DNA of 64,000 nt, taken from contig NZ_CP056117.1 in NCBI RefSeq assembly GCF_013375935.1, forward strand, positions 1,612,001-1,676,000. The letters run 5' to 3'. This DNA comes from Enterobacter cloacae. Its GTDB lineage: Bacteria > Pseudomonadota > Gammaproteobacteria > Enterobacterales > Enterobacteriaceae. Position numbers and translations under genes: made by a program. This document shows, one piece after another, positions 34,495 through 47,087 of the stretch. The notes under the pieces were generated by a model. That model had not been told where the DNA came from and made no database searches. It worked only from the letters and a program-made list of their open reading frames with translations. Numbering within the stretch: the first letter of the stretch is position 1; the number at the start of each line of letters is the position of its first letter.

Positions 34495-37182
34495 ATGACT
34501 GATGTAACTGTAAAATCGCTGGCTGCTGAGATTCAGACCTCCGTGGACCGCCTGGTACAGCAATTTGCTGATGCAGGGATCCCGAAGGCCGCTGATGACT
34601 CGGTGACCGCGCAAGAAAAACAAACCTTGTTAGCGCACCTGAACCGTGAACACGGCTCTACGCCTGACAAGTTAACGCTGCAGCGCAAAACGCGTAGCAC
34701 GTTGAACATCCCTGGTACCGGTGGCAAAAGCAAATCGGTACAAATTGAAGTCCGCAAGACGCGCACCTTTGTAAAACGTGATCCGCAAGAGGCAGAACGC
34801 CTTGCTGCGGAAGAGCAGGCACAGCGTGAAGCGGAAGAACAAGCTCAGCGTGAGGCAGAAGCCACTGCCAAACGTGAAGCAGAATTAAAAGCTGAACGTG
34901 AGGCCGCAGAAAAAGCGAAACGCGACGCCGGTGAAAAAGCGAAGCGTGACGCTGCGGAAAAAGACAAAGTGAGCAATCAACAGACCGACGAAATGACCAA
35001 AACTGCCCAGGCTGAAAAAGCCCGCCGTGAAAATGAAGCTGCCGAGCTGAAGCGTAAAGCGGAAGAAGAAGCCCGCCGCAAGCTTGAAGAAGAAGCTCGC
35101 CGCGTCGCCGAAGAAGCGCGTCGCATGGCAGAAGAAAACGAGAAGAACGGTGTGAATACCGCTGAACCAACTGAAGACAACAGCGATTATCACGTCACCA
35201 CTTCTCAGCATGCGCGCCAGGCAGAAGACGATAACGACCGTGAAGTTGAAGGTGGTCGTGGCCGTACTCGCAGTACAAAAGCGGCGCGTCCTGCGAAAAA
35301 AGGTAATAAGCACGCTGAATCTAAAGCTGACCGTGAAGAAGCACGCGCAGCGGTTCGCGGTGGTAAAGGCGGTAAGCGTAAAGGTTCCGCTCTGCAGCAG
35401 GGCTTCCAGAAGCCAGCTCAGGCCGTCAACCGTGACGTTGTGATCGGCGAAACCATCACCGTTGGCGAACTGGCTAACAAGATGGCGGTGAAAGGCTCTC
35501 AGGTCATCAAAGCGATGATGAAGCTGGGCGCAATGGCCACCATCAACCAGGTCATCGACCAGGAAACCGCACAGCTGGTTGCCGAGGAGATGGGCCACAA
35601 AGTTATCCTGCGTCGTGAAAACGAGCTGGAAGAAGCAGTAATGAGCGACCGTGACACAGGTGCTGCGGCTGAACCGCGTGCACCGGTTGTAACCATCATG
35701 GGTCACGTTGATCACGGTAAAACCTCTCTGCTTGACTACATTCGTTCTACTAAGGTTGCCTCCGGCGAAGCGGGTGGTATTACCCAGCACATCGGTGCTT
35801 ACCACGTAGAAACTGAAAACGGCATGATCACCTTCCTGGATACCCCGGGCCACGCAGCGTTTACCTCAATGCGTGCTCGTGGTGCTCAGGCAACGGATAT
35901 CGTTGTACTGGTTGTTGCTGCCGACGATGGCGTGATGCCACAGACCATTGAAGCTATCCAGCACGCGAAAGCGGCGCAGGTGCCTCTGGTTGTTGCGGTC
36001 AACAAAATCGATAAGCCAGAAGCCGATATGGATCGCGTGAAGAATGAACTGTCCCAGTACGGCGTTATGCCGGAAGAGTGGGGCGGTGAAGCGCAGTTCA
36101 TCCCTGTATCTGCAAAAGCGGGTACCGGTATCGACGACCTGCTGAACGCTATCCTGCTTCAGGCTGAAGTTCTGGAGCTGAAAGCGGTTCGTAAAGGTAT
36201 GGCAAGCGGCGCGGTGATCGAATCCTTCCTGGATAAAGGTCGTGGTCCGGTTGCAACCGTTCTGGTTCGCGAAGGTACTCTGCACAAGGGCGACATCGTT
36301 CTGTGTGGTTTCGAATACGGTCGCGTTCGTGCGATGCGTAACGAACTGGGTCAGGAAGTGCTGGAAGCTGGTCCGTCCATTCCAGTGGAAATCCTTGGTC
36401 TGTCCGGCGTGCCGGCTGCGGGTGACGAAGTGACCGTCGTTCGTGACGAGAAGAAAGCGCGTGAAGTGGCTCTGTATCGTCAGGGTAAATTCCGTGAAGT
36501 TAAGCTGGCTCGTCAGCAGAAATCTAAACTCGAGAACATGTTCGCCAACATGACCGAAGGCGAAGTTCACGAAGTGAACATCGTTCTGAAAGCGGACGTT
36601 CAGGGTTCTGTGGAAGCGATCTCCGACTCCTTGCTGAAACTGTCTACCGACGAAGTGAAAGTGAAGATCATCGGTTCTGGCGTAGGTGGTATCACCGAAA
36701 CCGACGCCACGCTGGCAGCAGCGTCCAACGCTATCCTGGTTGGCTTCAACGTTCGTGCTGACGCTTCTGCGCGTAAAGTTATCGATGCTGAAAGTCTGGA
36801 TCTGCGTTACTACTCCGTCATCTATAACCTGATCGACGAAGTGAAAGCGGCGATGAGCGGCATGCTGTCTCCTGAGCTGAAACAGCAGATCATCGGTCTG
36901 GCTGAAGTTCGTGACGTGTTCAAATCACCGAAATTCGGTGCGATCGCGGGCTGTATGGTTACCGAAGGGACCATCAAGCGTCACAACCCAATCCGCGTAC
37001 TGCGTGACAACGTGGTTATCTATGAAGGCGAGCTGGAATCCCTGCGCCGCTTCAAAGATGACGTTAACGAAGTCCGTAACGGCATGGAATGTGGTATCGG
37101 CGTGAAGAACTACAACGACGTTCGCGTTGGCGATATGATCGAAGTGTTCGAGATCATCGAAATTCAGCGTACCATCGCTTAA
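34495..37182 (+). CDS. infB: Translation initiation factor IF-2
   Basis: 895 residues (890 in E. coli); the GTPase that brings fMet-tRNA to the 30S subunit. The N-terminal region (about 105-235) is a highly charged Ala/Glu/Arg/Lys helix with repeats such as EEQAQREAE. The G domain has [14 protein letters not shown] and NKID, and the C-terminal fMet-tRNA domain is complete. An internal in-frame GTG at 34969 (codon 159, VSNQQ) corresponds to the IF2-beta start of E. coli. Preceded by AGGAAGGA. Confidence 0.98.
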   Translation: MTDVTVKSLAAEIQTSVDRLVQQFADAGIPKAADDSVTAQEKQTLLAHLNREHGSTPDKLTLQRKTRSTLNIPGTGGKSKSVQIEVRKTRTFVKRDPQEAERLAAEEQAQREAEEQAQREAEATAKREAELKAEREAAEKAKRDAGEKAKRDAAEKDKVSNQQTDEMTKTAQAEKARRENEAAELKRKAEEEARRKLEEEARRVAEEARRMAEENEKNGVNTAEPTEDNSDYHVTTSQHARQAEDDNDREVEGGRGRTRSTKAARPAKKGNKHAESKADREEARAAVRGGKGGKRKGSALQQGFQKPAQAVNRDVVIGETITVGELANKMAVKGSQVIKAMMKLGAMATINQVIDQETAQLVAEEMGHKVILRRENELEEAVMSDRDTGAAAEPRAPVVTIMGHVDHGKTSLLDYIRSTKVASGEAGGITQHIGAYHVETENGMITFLDTPGHAAFTSMRARGAQATDIVVLVVAADDGVMPQTIEAIQHAKAAQVPLVVAVNKIDKPEADMDRVKNELSQYGVMPEEWGGEAQFIPVSAKAGTGIDDLLNAILLQAEVLELKAVRKGMASGAVIESFLDKGRGPVATVLVREGTLHKGDIVLCGFEYGRVRAMRNELGQEVLEAGPSIPVEILGLSGVPAAGDEVTVVRDEKKAREVALYRQGKFREVKLARQQKSKLENMFANMTEGEVHEVNIVLKADVQGSVEAISDSLLKLSTDEVKVKIIGSGVGGITETDATLAAASNAILVGFNVRADASARKVIDAESLDLRYYSVIYNLIDEVKAAMSGMLSPELKQQIIGLAEVRDVFKSPKFGAIAGCMVTEGTIKRHNPIRVLRDNVVIYEGELESLRRFKDDVNEVRNGMECGIGVKNYNDVRVGDMIEVFEIIEIQRTIA

Positions 37183-37212
37183 TCTTCGTCAACGGAAGAT
37201 TGACTGACGTAA

Positions 37213-37238
37213 GCCGGGATCGCCTCGCGCCACCCGGC
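37213..37238. repeat. REP-like palindrome between infB and rbfA
   Basis: GCCGGG and CCCGGC arms enclose a 14-base centre (ATCGCCTCGCGCCA). The reverse complement reads GCCGGGTGGCGC...CCCGGC, as in REP/PU units. It lies inside the nusA-infB-rbfA operon. Confidence 0.65.
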
Positions 37239-37247
37239 AATAATTTT

Positions 37248-37271
37248 AAAAGGGGCTTTAGCCCCTTTTTT
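37248..37271 (+). terminator. Terminator-like hairpin between infB and rbfA
   Basis: AAAAGGGGC pairs with GCCCCTTTT around a TTTA loop, with a six-T run ending 16 bases before rbfA. It should lower rbfA-truB expression relative to infB. Confidence 0.82.
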
Positions 37272-37287
37272 GTCTGGAGAATTTATT

Positions 37288-37691
37288 ATGGCGAAAGAAT
37301 TTGGTCGCCCTCAGCGCGTCGCGCAGGAGATGCAGAAAGAGATCGCACTCATTCTGCAACGTGAAATCAAAGATCCACGCGTGGGTATGATGACCACCGT
37401 GTCTGGCGTGGAAATGTCCCGCGACCTGGCGTACGCCAAGGTGTTCGTGACGTTCCTGAACGACCAGGATGAAGACGCGGTTAAGAACGGTATTAAAGCG
37501 CTGCAGGAAGCCTCTGGTTTCATCCGCTCTCTGCTTGGCAAAGCGATGCGCCTGCGTATCGTGCCGGAGCTGACCTTCTTCCACGACAACTCGCTGGTCG
37601 AAGGTATGCGCATGTCCAACCTGGTGACCAGCGTGGTGAAACATGACGATGAGCGTCGTGTTAACCCGGCGGACGACAGCAAGGAGGACTG

Positions 37692-37692
<1 letters not shown>
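37288..37692 (+). CDS. rbfA: 30S ribosome-binding factor RbfA
   Basis: A 134-residue KH-type factor for 16S rRNA 5'-end maturation and cold adaptation. Starts [20 protein letters not shown] and includes the KH-like segment [20 protein letters not shown]. The start at 37288 has TGGAGAA upstream; a longer reading would begin in the terminator. Stop and truB start overlap (TGATG). Confidence 0.97.
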
Positions 37693-39066
<1,374 letters not shown>

Positions 39067-39082
39067 GTCTTGCGAGTTTCAG

Positions 39083-39109
39083 AAAAGGGGGCCTGATGGC
39101 CCCTTTTTT
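39083..39109 (+). terminator. Terminator after rpsO
   Basis: AAAAGGGGGCC pairs with GGCCCCTTTT around a TGAT loop and is followed by T's. Read-through into pnp is expected, as in E. coli. Confidence 0.85.
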
Positions 39110-39180
39110 CAACCAGACGGCAGCAATTCAATGGAAACTATTGTATTGTTGCTATAAATGATCTTCATTGCAGAGGTTCG

Positions 39181-39284
39181 CGCGGCTAATGAGAGGCTTC
39201 ACCCATGGGGGTGTCGGTTGTCATTAGTCGCGAGGATGCGAAGAAGGTCGGGTTAAATCGTCAGCACACCTGTGGTGTGCTGAC
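39181..39284 (+). promoter_or_regulatory. pnp leader with RNase III-type hairpin
   Basis: Two hairpins precede pnp. The first pairs CGCGGCTAATGA (39181-39192) with TCATTAGTCGCG (39221-39232), 12 bp with one G-T, and has an inner CACCC / GGGTG stem. The second, 39260-39284, is an 11-bp perfect stem GTCAGCACACC / GGTGTGCTGAC. This corresponds to the E. coli leader cut by RNase III, after which PNPase represses its own mRNA. A TATAAA element at 39153 may be part of a pnp promoter, but no clear -35 accompanies it. Confidence 0.75.
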
Positions 39285-39308
39285 AATCATTTGAGAAAGG
39301 ACAGAATT

Positions 39309-41447
39309 TTGCTGAATCCGATCGTTCGTAAATTCCAGTATGGTCAGCACACCGTCACGCTGGAAACCGGCATGATGGCACGTCAGGCTACTGCTGCCGT
39401 TATGGTAAGCATGGATGACACTGCTGTATTCGTTACCGTAGTTGGCCAGAAAAAAGCTAAACCAGGTCAGGACTTCTTCCCGCTGACCGTTAACTACCAG
39501 GAGCGTACCTACGCTGCCGGTAAAATCCCGGGTGGCTTCTTCCGTCGTGAAGGCCGTCCAAGCGAAGGCGAAACCCTGATCGCGCGTCTGATTGACCGCC
39601 CGGTTCGTCCGCTGTTCCCGGAAGGCTTCGTAAACGAAGTGCAGGTTATCGCGACCGTTGTTTCCGTTAACCCACAGGTTAACCCGGACATCGTAGCGAT
39701 GATCGGTGCATCCGCAGCCCTGTCACTGTCTGGTATTCCATTTAATGGCCCAATCGGTGCTGCCCGCGTCGGTTACATCAACGACCAGTACGTGCTGAAC
39801 CCAACTCAGGAAGAGCTGAAAGAGAGTAAGCTGGACCTGGTTGTTGCCGGTACTGAAGCCGCGGTTCTGATGGTTGAATCTGAAGCGGAACTGCTGAGCG
39901 AAGACCAGATGCTGGGCGCTGTGGTATTTGGCCACGACCAGCAGCAGGTTGTTATCCAGAACATCAACGACCTGGTGAAAGAAGCCGGTAAACCACGCTG
40001 GGACTGGCAGCCAGAAGCGGCAAACGACGCGCTGAACGCACGTGTTGCAGCTCTGGCAGAATCTCGTCTGAGCGATGCTTACCGCATCACTGACAAACAG
40101 GAGCGTTACGCTCAGGTTGACGCGATCAAATCTGAAACCATCGCGACGCTGGTTGCTGAAGATGAAGCGCTGGACGCTAACGAGCTGAGCGAAATCCTGC
40201 ACGCTATCGAGAAAAACGTTGTTCGTAGCCGCGTGCTGGCAGGCGAGCCGCGTATCGATGGCCGTGAAAAAGACATGATTCGTGGCCTGGACGTGCGTAC
40301 TGGCGTTCTGCCACGTACCCACGGCTCTGCGCTGTTCACCCGTGGTGAAACGCAGGCGCTGGTTACCGCGACTCTGGGTACTGCACGTGACGCACAGATC
40401 ATCGACGAACTGATGGGCGAGCGCACTGACAGCTTCCTGTTCCACTACAACTTCCCTCCGTACTCTGTGGGCGAAACCGGTATGGTTGGCTCACCGAAGC
40501 GTCGTGAAATTGGTCACGGTCGTCTGGCGAAGCGCGGCGTGCTGGCAGTTATGCCAGAAGCAGACAAATTCCCGTACACCGTACGTGTTGTGTCTGAAAT
40601 CACCGAATCCAACGGTTCTTCTTCCATGGCTTCCGTGTGTGGTGCCTCTCTGGCGCTGATGGATGCAGGCGTGCCAATCAAAGCCGCCGTTGCGGGTATC
40701 GCAATGGGCCTGGTGAAAGAAGGCGACAACTACGTTGTGCTGTCTGACATTCTGGGCGATGAAGACCACCTGGGTGATATGGACTTCAAAGTGGCGGGTT
40801 CCCGCGACGGTATCTCTGCCCTGCAGATGGATATCAAAATTGAAGGTATCACCAAAGAGATCATGCAGGTTGCTCTGAACCAGGCTAAAGGTGCACGTCT
40901 GCACATCCTGGGCGTGATGGAACAGGCGATTAACGCGCCGCGTGGCGACATTTCTCAGTTCGCACCACGTATCCACACCATCAAGATCAATCCAGACAAG
41001 ATCAAGGATGTTATCGGTAAGGGCGGTTCCGTAATCCGTGCGCTGACCGAAGAAACTGGCACCACCATTGAAATCGAAGATGACGGTACTGTGAAGATCG
41101 CAGCAACCGACGGCGAGAAGGCGAAATTCGCTATCCGTCGCATCGAAGAGATCACCGCAGAAATCGAAGTGGGCCGTATCTATGCGGGTAAAGTAACCCG
41201 TATCGTTGACTTTGGCGCGTTCGTTGCCATCGGTGGCGGTAAAGAAGGTCTGGTACACATCTCTCAGATCGCTGACAAGCGCGTTGAGAAAGTGACCGAT
41301 TACCTGCAGATGGGTCAGGAAGTACCGGTGAAAGTTCTGGAAGTCGATCGCCAGGGCCGTATCCGTCTGAGCATCAAAGAAGCAACCGAGCAGTCTCAGC
41401 CTGCTGCGGCACCGGAAGCTCCGGCTGCTGAACAGCAAGGCGAGTAA
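39309..41447 (+). CDS. pnp: Polynucleotide phosphorylase PNPase
   Basis: A 712-residue phosphorolytic 3'-5' exoribonuclease of the RNA degradosome. Two RNase PH domains (the second with [10 protein letters not shown] and [12 protein letters not shown]), a helical linker, KH domain ([17 protein letters not shown]) and S1 domain ([15 protein letters not shown]), then a Pro/Ala/Glu tail. The start is TTG at 39309 (MLNPIVRKF), with AAAGGAC upstream; the E. coli gene also uses TTG. Confidence 0.97.
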   Translation: MLNPIVRKFQYGQHTVTLETGMMARQATAAVMVSMDDTAVFVTVVGQKKAKPGQDFFPLTVNYQERTYAAGKIPGGFFRREGRPSEGETLIARLIDRPVRPLFPEGFVNEVQVIATVVSVNPQVNPDIVAMIGASAALSLSGIPFNGPIGAARVGYINDQYVLNPTQEELKESKLDLVVAGTEAAVLMVESEAELLSEDQMLGAVVFGHDQQQVVIQNINDLVKEAGKPRWDWQPEAANDALNARVAALAESRLSDAYRITDKQERYAQVDAIKSETIATLVAEDEALDANELSEILHAIEKNVVRSRVLAGEPRIDGREKDMIRGLDVRTGVLPRTHGSALFTRGETQALVTATLGTARDAQIIDELMGERTDSFLFHYNFPPYSVGETGMVGSPKRREIGHGRLAKRGVLAVMPEADKFPYTVRVVSEITESNGSSSMASVCGASLALMDAGVPIKAAVAGIAMGLVKEGDNYVVLSDILGDEDHLGDMDFKVAGSRDGISALQMDIKIEGITKEIMQVALNQAKGARLHILGVMEQAINAPRGDISQFAPRIHTIKINPDKIKDVIGKGGSVIRALTEETGTTIEIEDDGTVKIAATDGEKAKFAIRRIEEITAEIEVGRIYAGKVTRIVDFGAFVAIGGGKEGLVHISQIADKRVEKVTDYLQMGQEVPVKVLEVDRQGRIRLSIKEATEQSQPAAAPEAPAAEQQGE

Positions 41448-41458
41448 GGTTGCCGTTT

Positions 41459-41487
41459 GCCCTCCGCGATAGCGGAGGGCTTATTAT
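41459..41487 (+). terminator. Hairpin between pnp and nlpI
   Basis: A perfect 9-bp stem GCCCTCCGC / GCGGAGGGC with a GATA loop, followed by TTATTATC. A moderate terminator or 3'-end barrier for pnp mRNA. Confidence 0.7.
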
Positions 41488-41557
41488 CAGGCAGGACGCC
41501 TTGTTAAGCCGCCGGGGGACAGGACGTTCATCCAATAGTTGTCTTCGGGAGTGGGAA

Positions 41558-42442
41558 ATGAAGCCTTTTTTGCGCTGGTGTTTCGTTGCGACAGCTTTAA
41601 CGCTGGCAGGATGCAGCAACTCTGCCTGGCGTAAGAGCGAAGTCCTCGCAGTGCCACTGCAACCGACTTTGCAGCAGGAAGTGATTCTGGCACGCATGGA
41701 ACAAATTCTTGCCAGTCGGGCTTTAACCGATGACGAACGCGCACAGCTTTTATATGAGCGCGGAGTGTTGTATGATAGTCTCGGTCTGAGGGCATTAGCG
41801 CGAAATGATTTTTCACAAGCGCTGGCAATCCGACCTGATATGCCTGAAGTATTCAATTACTTAGGCATTTACTTAACGCAGGCAGGCAATTTTGATGCTG
41901 CCTATGAAGCGTTTGATTCTGTACTTGAGCTTGATCCAACTTACAACTACGCGCACTTGAATCGCGGTATCGCATTGTATTACGGCGGTCGTGATAAGTT
42001 AGCGCAAGATGATCTGCTGGCGTTTTATCAAGACGATCCTAATGATCCTTTCCGCAGCCTGTGGCTTTACATCGTTGAGCAGAAGCTCGATGAGAAGCAG
42101 GCCAAAGAAGCACTACAACAGCGCTTCGAAAAATCGGATAAGGAACAGTGGGGATGGAACATTGTCGAGTTCTACCTGGGCAACATTAGCGAAGCAACGC
42201 TGATGGAACGCCTCAAGGCGGACGCAACGGATAACACCTCGCTCGCTGAGCATCTCAGTGAAACCAACTTCTATTTAGGTAAGTACTACCTAAGTCTGGG
42301 GGATATGGACAGCGCTACGGCACTGTTCAAATTAGCGGTTGCTAACAACGTACATAACTTCGTTGAGCACCGTTATGCATTGTTGGAATTATCGCTCTTG
42401 GGCCAGGAGCAAGACGACCTGGCAGAATCGGACCAGCAATAG
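41558..42442 (+). CDS. nlpI: Lipoprotein NlpI
   Basis: A 294-residue outer-membrane lipoprotein with TPR repeats that scaffolds murein hydrolases and the Prc protease (degradation of MepS). Signal peptide and lipobox LTLAGCSNS (Cys19), then TPR motifs around residues 60-160 ([41 protein letters not shown]). The start at 41558 gives [14 protein letters not shown] as in E. coli. It lies between pnp and deaD. Confidence 0.97.
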   Translation: MKPFLRWCFVATALTLAGCSNSAWRKSEVLAVPLQPTLQQEVILARMEQILASRALTDDERAQLLYERGVLYDSLGLRALARNDFSQALAIRPDMPEVFNYLGIYLTQAGNFDAAYEAFDSVLELDPTYNYAHLNRGIALYYGGRDKLAQDDLLAFYQDDPNDPFRSLWLYIVEQKLDEKQAKEALQQRFEKSDKEQWGWNIVEFYLGNISEATLMERLKADATDNTSLAEHLSETNFYLGKYYLSLGDMDSATALFKLAVANNVHNFVEHRYALLELSLLGQEQDDLAESDQQ

Positions 42443-42550
42443 CTGACGACATAAACATCAGCCCGTAATCTTTTTGATTGCCATCACCTTCACTGGTGAG
42501 GGCGTTGTTGTTCGTCAATACACCTAATTTGAGCCGGTTCACACTTTTCA

Positions 42551-42631
42551 ATGAAAATTGCTAATCATTTTCACGATGAGCTAAGTAGACTGGCCGCCAT
42601 TAATATCGAGGCACTTGTACTACATGGCTGA
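42551..42631 (+). CDS. yrbN: Small protein YrbN
   Basis: A 26-codon reading frame ([20 protein letters not shown]... ending VLHG) that I recognise as E. coli YrbN. It overlaps the deaD start by eight bases: its TGA at 42629-42631 lies within the first codons of deaD, suggesting translational coupling. No function is known to me. Confidence 0.82.
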   Translation: MKIANHFHDELSRLAAINIEALVLHG

Positions 42632-44519
42632 ATTCGAAACCACTTTTGCAGATCTGGGCCTGAAGGCTCCTATCCTTGAAGCCCTTAACGATCTGGGTTA
42701 CGAAAAACCATCTCCGATCCAGGCTGAGTGTATCCCACACCTGCTTTCTGGTCGTGACGTGCTGGGCATGGCCCAGACCGGTAGCGGTAAAACTGCAGCA
42801 TTCTCGCTGCCGCTGCTGAACAACATCGATCCGGACCTGCGTGCACCGCAGATCCTCGTCCTGGCTCCAACCCGTGAACTGGCTGTTCAGGTTGCTGAAG
42901 CAATGACGGAATTCTCTAAACATATGCGCGGCGTAAACGTGGTAGCCCTGTACGGCGGCCAGCGTTATGACGTGCAGTTACGCGCCCTGCGCCAGGGCCC
43001 ACAGATTGTTGTCGGTACGCCGGGCCGTCTGCTGGATCACCTGAAGCGCGGTACCCTGGACCTCTCTAAGCTGAGCGGCCTGGTACTGGATGAAGCAGAT
43101 GAAATGCTGCGTATGGGCTTCATCGAAGACGTTGAAACCATCATGGCGCAGATCCCGGAAGGTCATCAGACCGCTCTGTTCTCTGCAACCATGCCAGAAG
43201 CGATCCGTCGCATTACCCGCCGCTTCATGAAAGAGCCGCAGGAAGTGCGTATTCAGTCCAGCGTGACCACTCGCCCGGACATCAGCCAGAGCTACTGGTC
43301 TGTATACGGCATGCGTAAAAACGAAGCGCTGGTGCGTTTCCTGGAAGCGGAAGATTTTGATGCGGCGATTATCTTCGTACGTACCAAAAACGCGACCCTG
43401 GAAGTGGCTGAAGCGCTGGAGCGTAGCGGCTACAACAGCGCAGCGCTGAACGGCGACATGAACCAGGCGCTGCGCGAGCAGACGCTTGAGCGTCTGAAAG
43501 ACGGTCGTCTGGATATCCTGATTGCAACCGACGTGGCAGCACGTGGTCTGGACGTTGAGCGTATCAGCCTGGTGGTAAACTACGACATTCCAATGGACTC
43601 CGAGTCTTACGTTCACCGTATCGGCCGTACCGGTCGTGCAGGTCGTGCGGGCCGCGCGCTGCTGTTCGTTGAGAACCGCGAGCGTCGTCTGCTGCGTAAC
43701 ATCGAACGCACCATGAAGCTGACTATTCCAGAAGCTGAGCTGCCAAATGCAGAACTGCTGGGCAAACGCCGTCTGGAAAAATTCGCCGCGAAAGTACAGC
43801 AGCAGCTGGAAAGCAGCGATCTGGATCAGTACCGTGCGCTGCTGTCACAAATTCAGCCAACCGCTGAAGGCGAAGAGCTGGATATGGAAACCCTGGCCGC
43901 AGCACTGCTGAAAATGGCGCAGGGCGAACGTAGCCTGATCGTGCCACCAGATGCACCGATGCGTCCTAAGCGTGAGTTCCGTGACCGTGACGATCGTTTC
44001 GAACGTCGTGGCGACCGTAACGATCGTGGTCCACGCGGTGACCGTCCAGAGCGTGGTGGCGAAGACCGTCCACGTCGCGAGCGTCGTGACGCTGGCGAAA
44101 TGGAGCTGTATCGCATTGAAGTGGGCCGTGATGATGGTGTTGAAGTTCGTCACATCGTTGGCGCGATCGCTAACGAAGGCGACATCAGCAGCCGTTACAT
44201 CGGTAACATCAAGCTGTTTGGCTCACACTCTACCATCGAGCTGCCGAAAGGTATGCCGGGCGAAGTACTGCAACACTTTACCCGCACCCGCATCCTGAAC
44301 AAGCCGATGAACATGCAGCTGCTGGGCGATGCACAGCCACGTCCTGACCGCGGCGGCGAACGTCGTGGCGGCGGTCGCGGTTTCGGTGGCGAACGTCGTG
44401 AAGGCGGTCGCAGCGAAGGTCGCACTGGCGAACCTCGTCGTTTCTCCGGCGAGCGTCGTGAAAACCGTGGCCCACGCCGTGAAGAAGGCGCCAGCCGTCG
44501 TCGTTTCGGTGACGCATAA
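42624..44519 (+). CDS. deaD: ATP-dependent RNA helicase DeaD (CsdA)
   Basis: A 631-residue cold-shock DEAD-box helicase for 50S assembly and mRNA decay. Q motif and Walker [13 protein letters not shown] box [12 protein letters not shown], and motif [13 protein letters not shown] are followed by the DbpA-type RNA-binding region and a basic Arg/Gly-rich tail with two blocks (about 450-490 and 575-631; repeats of [18 protein letters not shown]). Start at 42624 ([12 protein letters not shown]), overlapping yrbN. The 108-base nlpI-yrbN gap is the visible part of a long leader. Confidence 0.97.
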   Translation: MAEFETTFADLGLKAPILEALNDLGYEKPSPIQAECIPHLLSGRDVLGMAQTGSGKTAAFSLPLLNNIDPDLRAPQILVLAPTRELAVQVAEAMTEFSKHMRGVNVVALYGGQRYDVQLRALRQGPQIVVGTPGRLLDHLKRGTLDLSKLSGLVLDEADEMLRMGFIEDVETIMAQIPEGHQTALFSATMPEAIRRITRRFMKEPQEVRIQSSVTTRPDISQSYWSVYGMRKNEALVRFLEAEDFDAAIIFVRTKNATLEVAEALERSGYNSAALNGDMNQALREQTLERLKDGRLDILIATDVAARGLDVERISLVVNYDIPMDSESYVHRIGRTGRAGRAGRALLFVENRERRLLRNIERTMKLTIPEAELPNAELLGKRRLEKFAAKVQQQLESSDLDQYRALLSQIQPTAEGEELDMETLAAALLKMAQGERSLIVPPDAPMRPKREFRDRDDRFERRGDRNDRGPRGDRPERGGEDRPRRERRDAGEMELYRIEVGRDDGVEVRHIVGAIANEGDISSRYIGNIKLFGSHSTIELPKGMPGEVLQHFTRTRILNKPMNMQLLGDAQPRPDRGGERRGGGRGFGGERREGGRSEGRTGEPRRFSGERRENRGPRREEGASRRRFGDA

Positions 44520-44551
44520 GCCTTTCGCTTCTGACGTAAAGTAAAATATAC

Positions 44552-44582
44552 AGCCCCGATAGTCGCTATCGGGGCTTTTTTT
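44552..44582 (+). terminator. Terminator of deaD
   Basis: An 11-bp perfect stem AGCCCCGATAG / CTATCGGGGCT with a TCG loop and a T run. Confidence 0.92.
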
Positions 44583-44597
44583 ATTCCTTTTGTACTC

Positions 44598-44644
44598 TTG
44601 TACTGGTACAGTGCATCGCATTAAAATGTAAACCACATTTTTGA
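44598..44644 (+). promoter_or_regulatory. mtr promoter with TrpR and TyrR-like sites
   Basis: TTGTAC (44598) and TAAAAT (44622) are 18 bases apart. The palindrome TGTAC-TG-GTACA (44599-44610) overlaps the -35, as the TrpR operator does in E. coli mtr. TGTAAA-N6-TTTTGA at 44627-44644 resembles a TyrR box (TGTAAA-N6-TTTACA, 10/12). E. coli mtr is repressed by TrpR and activated by TyrR. Confidence 0.6.
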
Positions 44645-44660
44645 CTGGAGATAAGGCTGT

Positions 44661-45905
44661 ATGGCGACACTAACCACCACCCAAACGTCACCTTCGCTGC
44701 TTGGCGGCGTGGTGATCATCGGCGGAACCATTATTGGTGCCGGGATGTTCTCCCTGCCAGTGGTTATGTCCGGTGCGTGGTTCTTCTGGTCGCTGGCGGC
44801 GCTGGTCTTCACCTGGTTCTGTATGCTGCATTTCGGGCTGATGATCCTTGAAGCCAACCTCAACTACCGCATTGGCTCCAGCTTCGACACCATCACCAGG
44901 GATCTGCTGGGCAAAGGCTGGAACCTGGTCAACGGTCTCTCCATTGCGTTTGTGCTGTACATCCTGACCTACGCCTACATTTCGGCGAGCGGCTCGATTC
45001 TGCATCATACCTTCGCGGAGATGTCGCTGAACGTGCCCGCGCGTCTGGCAGGATTGTGCTTTGCGCTGGGCGTGGCGTTTATCGTCTGGATGAGTACCAA
45101 AGCGGTGAGCCGCATGACGGCAATCGTGCTGGGCGCAAAGGTCATTACCTTCTTCCTGACCTTCGGCAGCCTGCTCGGGCACGTCACGCCCGCCACCCTG
45201 TTTAACGTCGCGGAAGTGAACACCTCCTACACGCCGTACCTGCTGATGACCCTGCCGTTCTGCCTGGCGTCGTTCGGCTACCACGGTAACGTGCCGAGCC
45301 TGATGAAGTACTACGGCAAAGAGCCGCGCACCATTGTGAAATGCCTGGTTTACGGCACGCTGCTGGCGCTGGGGCTGTACGTGATTTGGCTGCTCGGGGC
45401 GATGGGCAATATCCCGCGTCCGGAATTTATCGGCATTGCGCAGAAGGGCGGTAATATCGACGTGCTGGTACAGGCGCTGAGCGGCGTGCTGAACAGCCGC
45501 AGCCTGGATCTGCTGCTGGTCATCTTCTCCAACTTTGCCGTGGCGAGCTCTTTCCTTGGCGTGACGCTGGGCCTGTTTGACTATCTGGCGGACCTGTTTG
45601 GCTTCGATGACTCGGCGGCGGGCCGCTTCAAAACCGCGCTACTGACCTTCCTGCCGCCGGTTGTGGGCGGCCTGCTGTGGCCGAACGGCTTCCTGTATGC
45701 CATCGGCTATGCGGGACTGGCGGCAACCATCTGGGCGGCGATTGTGCCGGCGCTGCTGGCACGTAAATCACGTAAACGCTTCGGCAGCCCGACCTTCCGC
45801 GTCTGGGGCGGCAAGCCGATGATTGCGCTGATTCTGGTGTTTGGTGTGGGAAACGCGCTGGTCCACGTGCTGTCGAGCTTTAACCTGTTGCCTGTTTACC
45901 ATTAA
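44661..45905 (+). CDS. mtr: Tryptophan-specific permease Mtr
   Basis: A 414-residue HAAAP-family proton/tryptophan symporter with about eleven membrane segments. The family signature [18 protein letters not shown] is near the N-terminus, and [21 protein letters not shown] lies mid-protein. Length equals the E. coli protein. Monocistronic: terminator before it, repeat elements after it. Confidence 0.97.
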   Translation: MATLTTTQTSPSLLGGVVIIGGTIIGAGMFSLPVVMSGAWFFWSLAALVFTWFCMLHFGLMILEANLNYRIGSSFDTITRDLLGKGWNLVNGLSIAFVLYILTYAYISASGSILHHTFAEMSLNVPARLAGLCFALGVAFIVWMSTKAVSRMTAIVLGAKVITFFLTFGSLLGHVTPATLFNVAEVNTSYTPYLLMTLPFCLASFGYHGNVPSLMKYYGKEPRTIVKCLVYGTLLALGLYVIWLLGAMGNIPRPEFIGIAQKGGNIDVLVQALSGVLNSRSLDLLLVIFSNFAVASSFLGVTLGLFDYLADLFGFDDSAAGRFKTALLTFLPPVVGGLLWPNGFLYAIGYAGLAATIWAAIVPALLARKSRKRFGSPTFRVWGGKPMIALILVFGVGNALVHVLSSFNLLPVYH

Positions 45906-45933
45906 ACCGTGCTGCCTGATCCCCTCACCCCGC

Positions 45934-45954
45934 CCCTCTCCCGAAGGGAGAGGG
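45934..45954. repeat. Intergenic hairpin repeat after mtr
   Basis: A 9-bp perfect stem CCCTCTCCC / GGGAGAGGG with a GAA loop, preceded by a C-rich stretch (CCCCTCACCCCGCCCC). This kind of element is common between enterobacterial genes; it may stop mtr transcription. Confidence 0.6.
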
Positions 45955-45962
45955 AGAAAACC

Positions 45963-45995
45963 GTAGGCCGGATAAGGCGAAGCCGCCATCCGGCA
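45963..45995. repeat. REP (PU) element after mtr
   Basis: GTAGGCCGGATAAGGCGAAG followed by CCGCCATCCGGC is a canonical enterobacterial REP palindrome with GCCGGAT / ATCCGGC arms. It lies between convergent mtr and yhbW. Confidence 0.88.
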
Positions 45996-46001
45996 AAAAA
46001 A

Positions 46002-47009
46002 CTACCCCAACAACTCTTCTTTCACCTGCATCGCCAGATCAAAGGAATGCAAACGCGCCTGGTGATCGAAAATCTGGCCGTTAACCATAATCTCATCCGC
46101 CTGCGTTTCGCGCAGTACCGCTTCAAGCCCGTGACGGATTTTCGTCTTATCGCCTACCAGCGACATGCTCAGCGCCTGCTGCACGCCATACTGCTCGGAG
46201 GCGGACCACAGCTGATGCATATTCTCCACCGGTGGCGGCAGCTGGCCCGTCTCGCCGCGACGCAGCTTCACAAACGCCTGCTGCATGGAGGTAAACAGGA
46301 ATTCCGCATCGCGATTGCTGTCGGCGGCAATGATGTTGATGCACACCATCGCATACGGTTTCTCCAGACGTGCAGACGGTTTAAAGTTCGTGCGGTAGAG
46401 ATGCAGCGCCTGGTGCAGCATATCCGGTGCGAAGTGGGAGGCGAACGCGAACGGCAGGCCCAGCTGAGCGGCGAGCTGCGCGCTGTAGAGGCTTGAGCCT
46501 AGCAGCCACACGGGGATTTGCTCGCCGTAGCCCGGAACCGGGCGCACGTGCGGGTTCGGATCCCGCGCGTCGAACCAGTCCACCAGCTCCGCCACGTCGC
46601 GCGGGAAGTTATCGATATCGCCGTTCATGTGGCGGCGCAGGGCGCGCATGGTCGGCTGATCGCTGCCAGGCGCACGGCCAAGCCCCAGATCGATTCGGCC
46701 CGGATAAAGGGTATTCAGGGTCCCAAACTGCTCGGCAATTACCAGCGGAGCGTGGTTCGGCAGCATGACGCCGCCAGAGCCAAGGTGCAGGGTGGTGGTA
46801 TTCGCCGCCAGATAGCCAATCAGCACCGAGGTGGCGGCGCTGGCGATACCCACCATGTTGTGGTGCTCCGCCAGCCAGTAGCGGTGATAGCCACGCTTTT
46901 CGGCAAGCTGAGCGAGATCGAGAGAGTGCGTGAAGGCTTCTCTTGCCGAGGAGCCTTGTGGGATCGGCGCCAGATCCAGCACCGAAAACGGAATGGTTTT
47001 ATCAGTCAT
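46002..47009 (-). CDS. yhbW: YhbW, luciferase-like monooxygenase
   Basis: A 335-residue flavin-dependent luciferase-family protein (TIM barrel). Recognisable segments include [15 protein letters not shown] at the N-terminus, [10 protein letters not shown], the [13 protein letters not shown] strand and LGRAPGSDQ. Length equals E. coli YhbW. The substrate is unknown. It lies 78 bases downstream of the convergent-side end of ubiV but is separately started (TAACAGCTC region before the ATG). Confidence 0.92.
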   Translation of the reverse strand: MTDKTIPFSVLDLAPIPQGSSAREAFTHSLDLAQLAEKRGYHRYWLAEHHNMVGIASAATSVLIGYLAANTTTLHLGSGGVMLPNHAPLVIAEQFGTLNTLYPGRIDLGLGRAPGSDQPTMRALRRHMNGDIDNFPRDVAELVDWFDARDPNPHVRPVPGYGEQIPVWLLGSSLYSAQLAAQLGLPFAFASHFAPDMLHQALHLYRTNFKPSARLEKPYAMVCINIIAADSNRDAEFLFTSMQQAFVKLRRGETGQLPPPVENMHQLWSASEQYGVQQALSMSLVGDKTKIRHGLEAVLRETQADEIMVNGQIFDHQARLHSFDLAMQVKEELLG

Positions 47010-47087
47010 AACAGCTCACTTTGTCGACGGTGAATCTTTAATACTGCATTAAAGTTTACTAACCGTTGTTAACAAAGTGAGCCTTTT

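Noticed and set aside
34795..35160. Tandem repeat in the infB 5' region as a possible mobile or unstable element
   Set aside because: It is the normal charged Ala/Glu/Arg helix of IF-2, present in E. coli.
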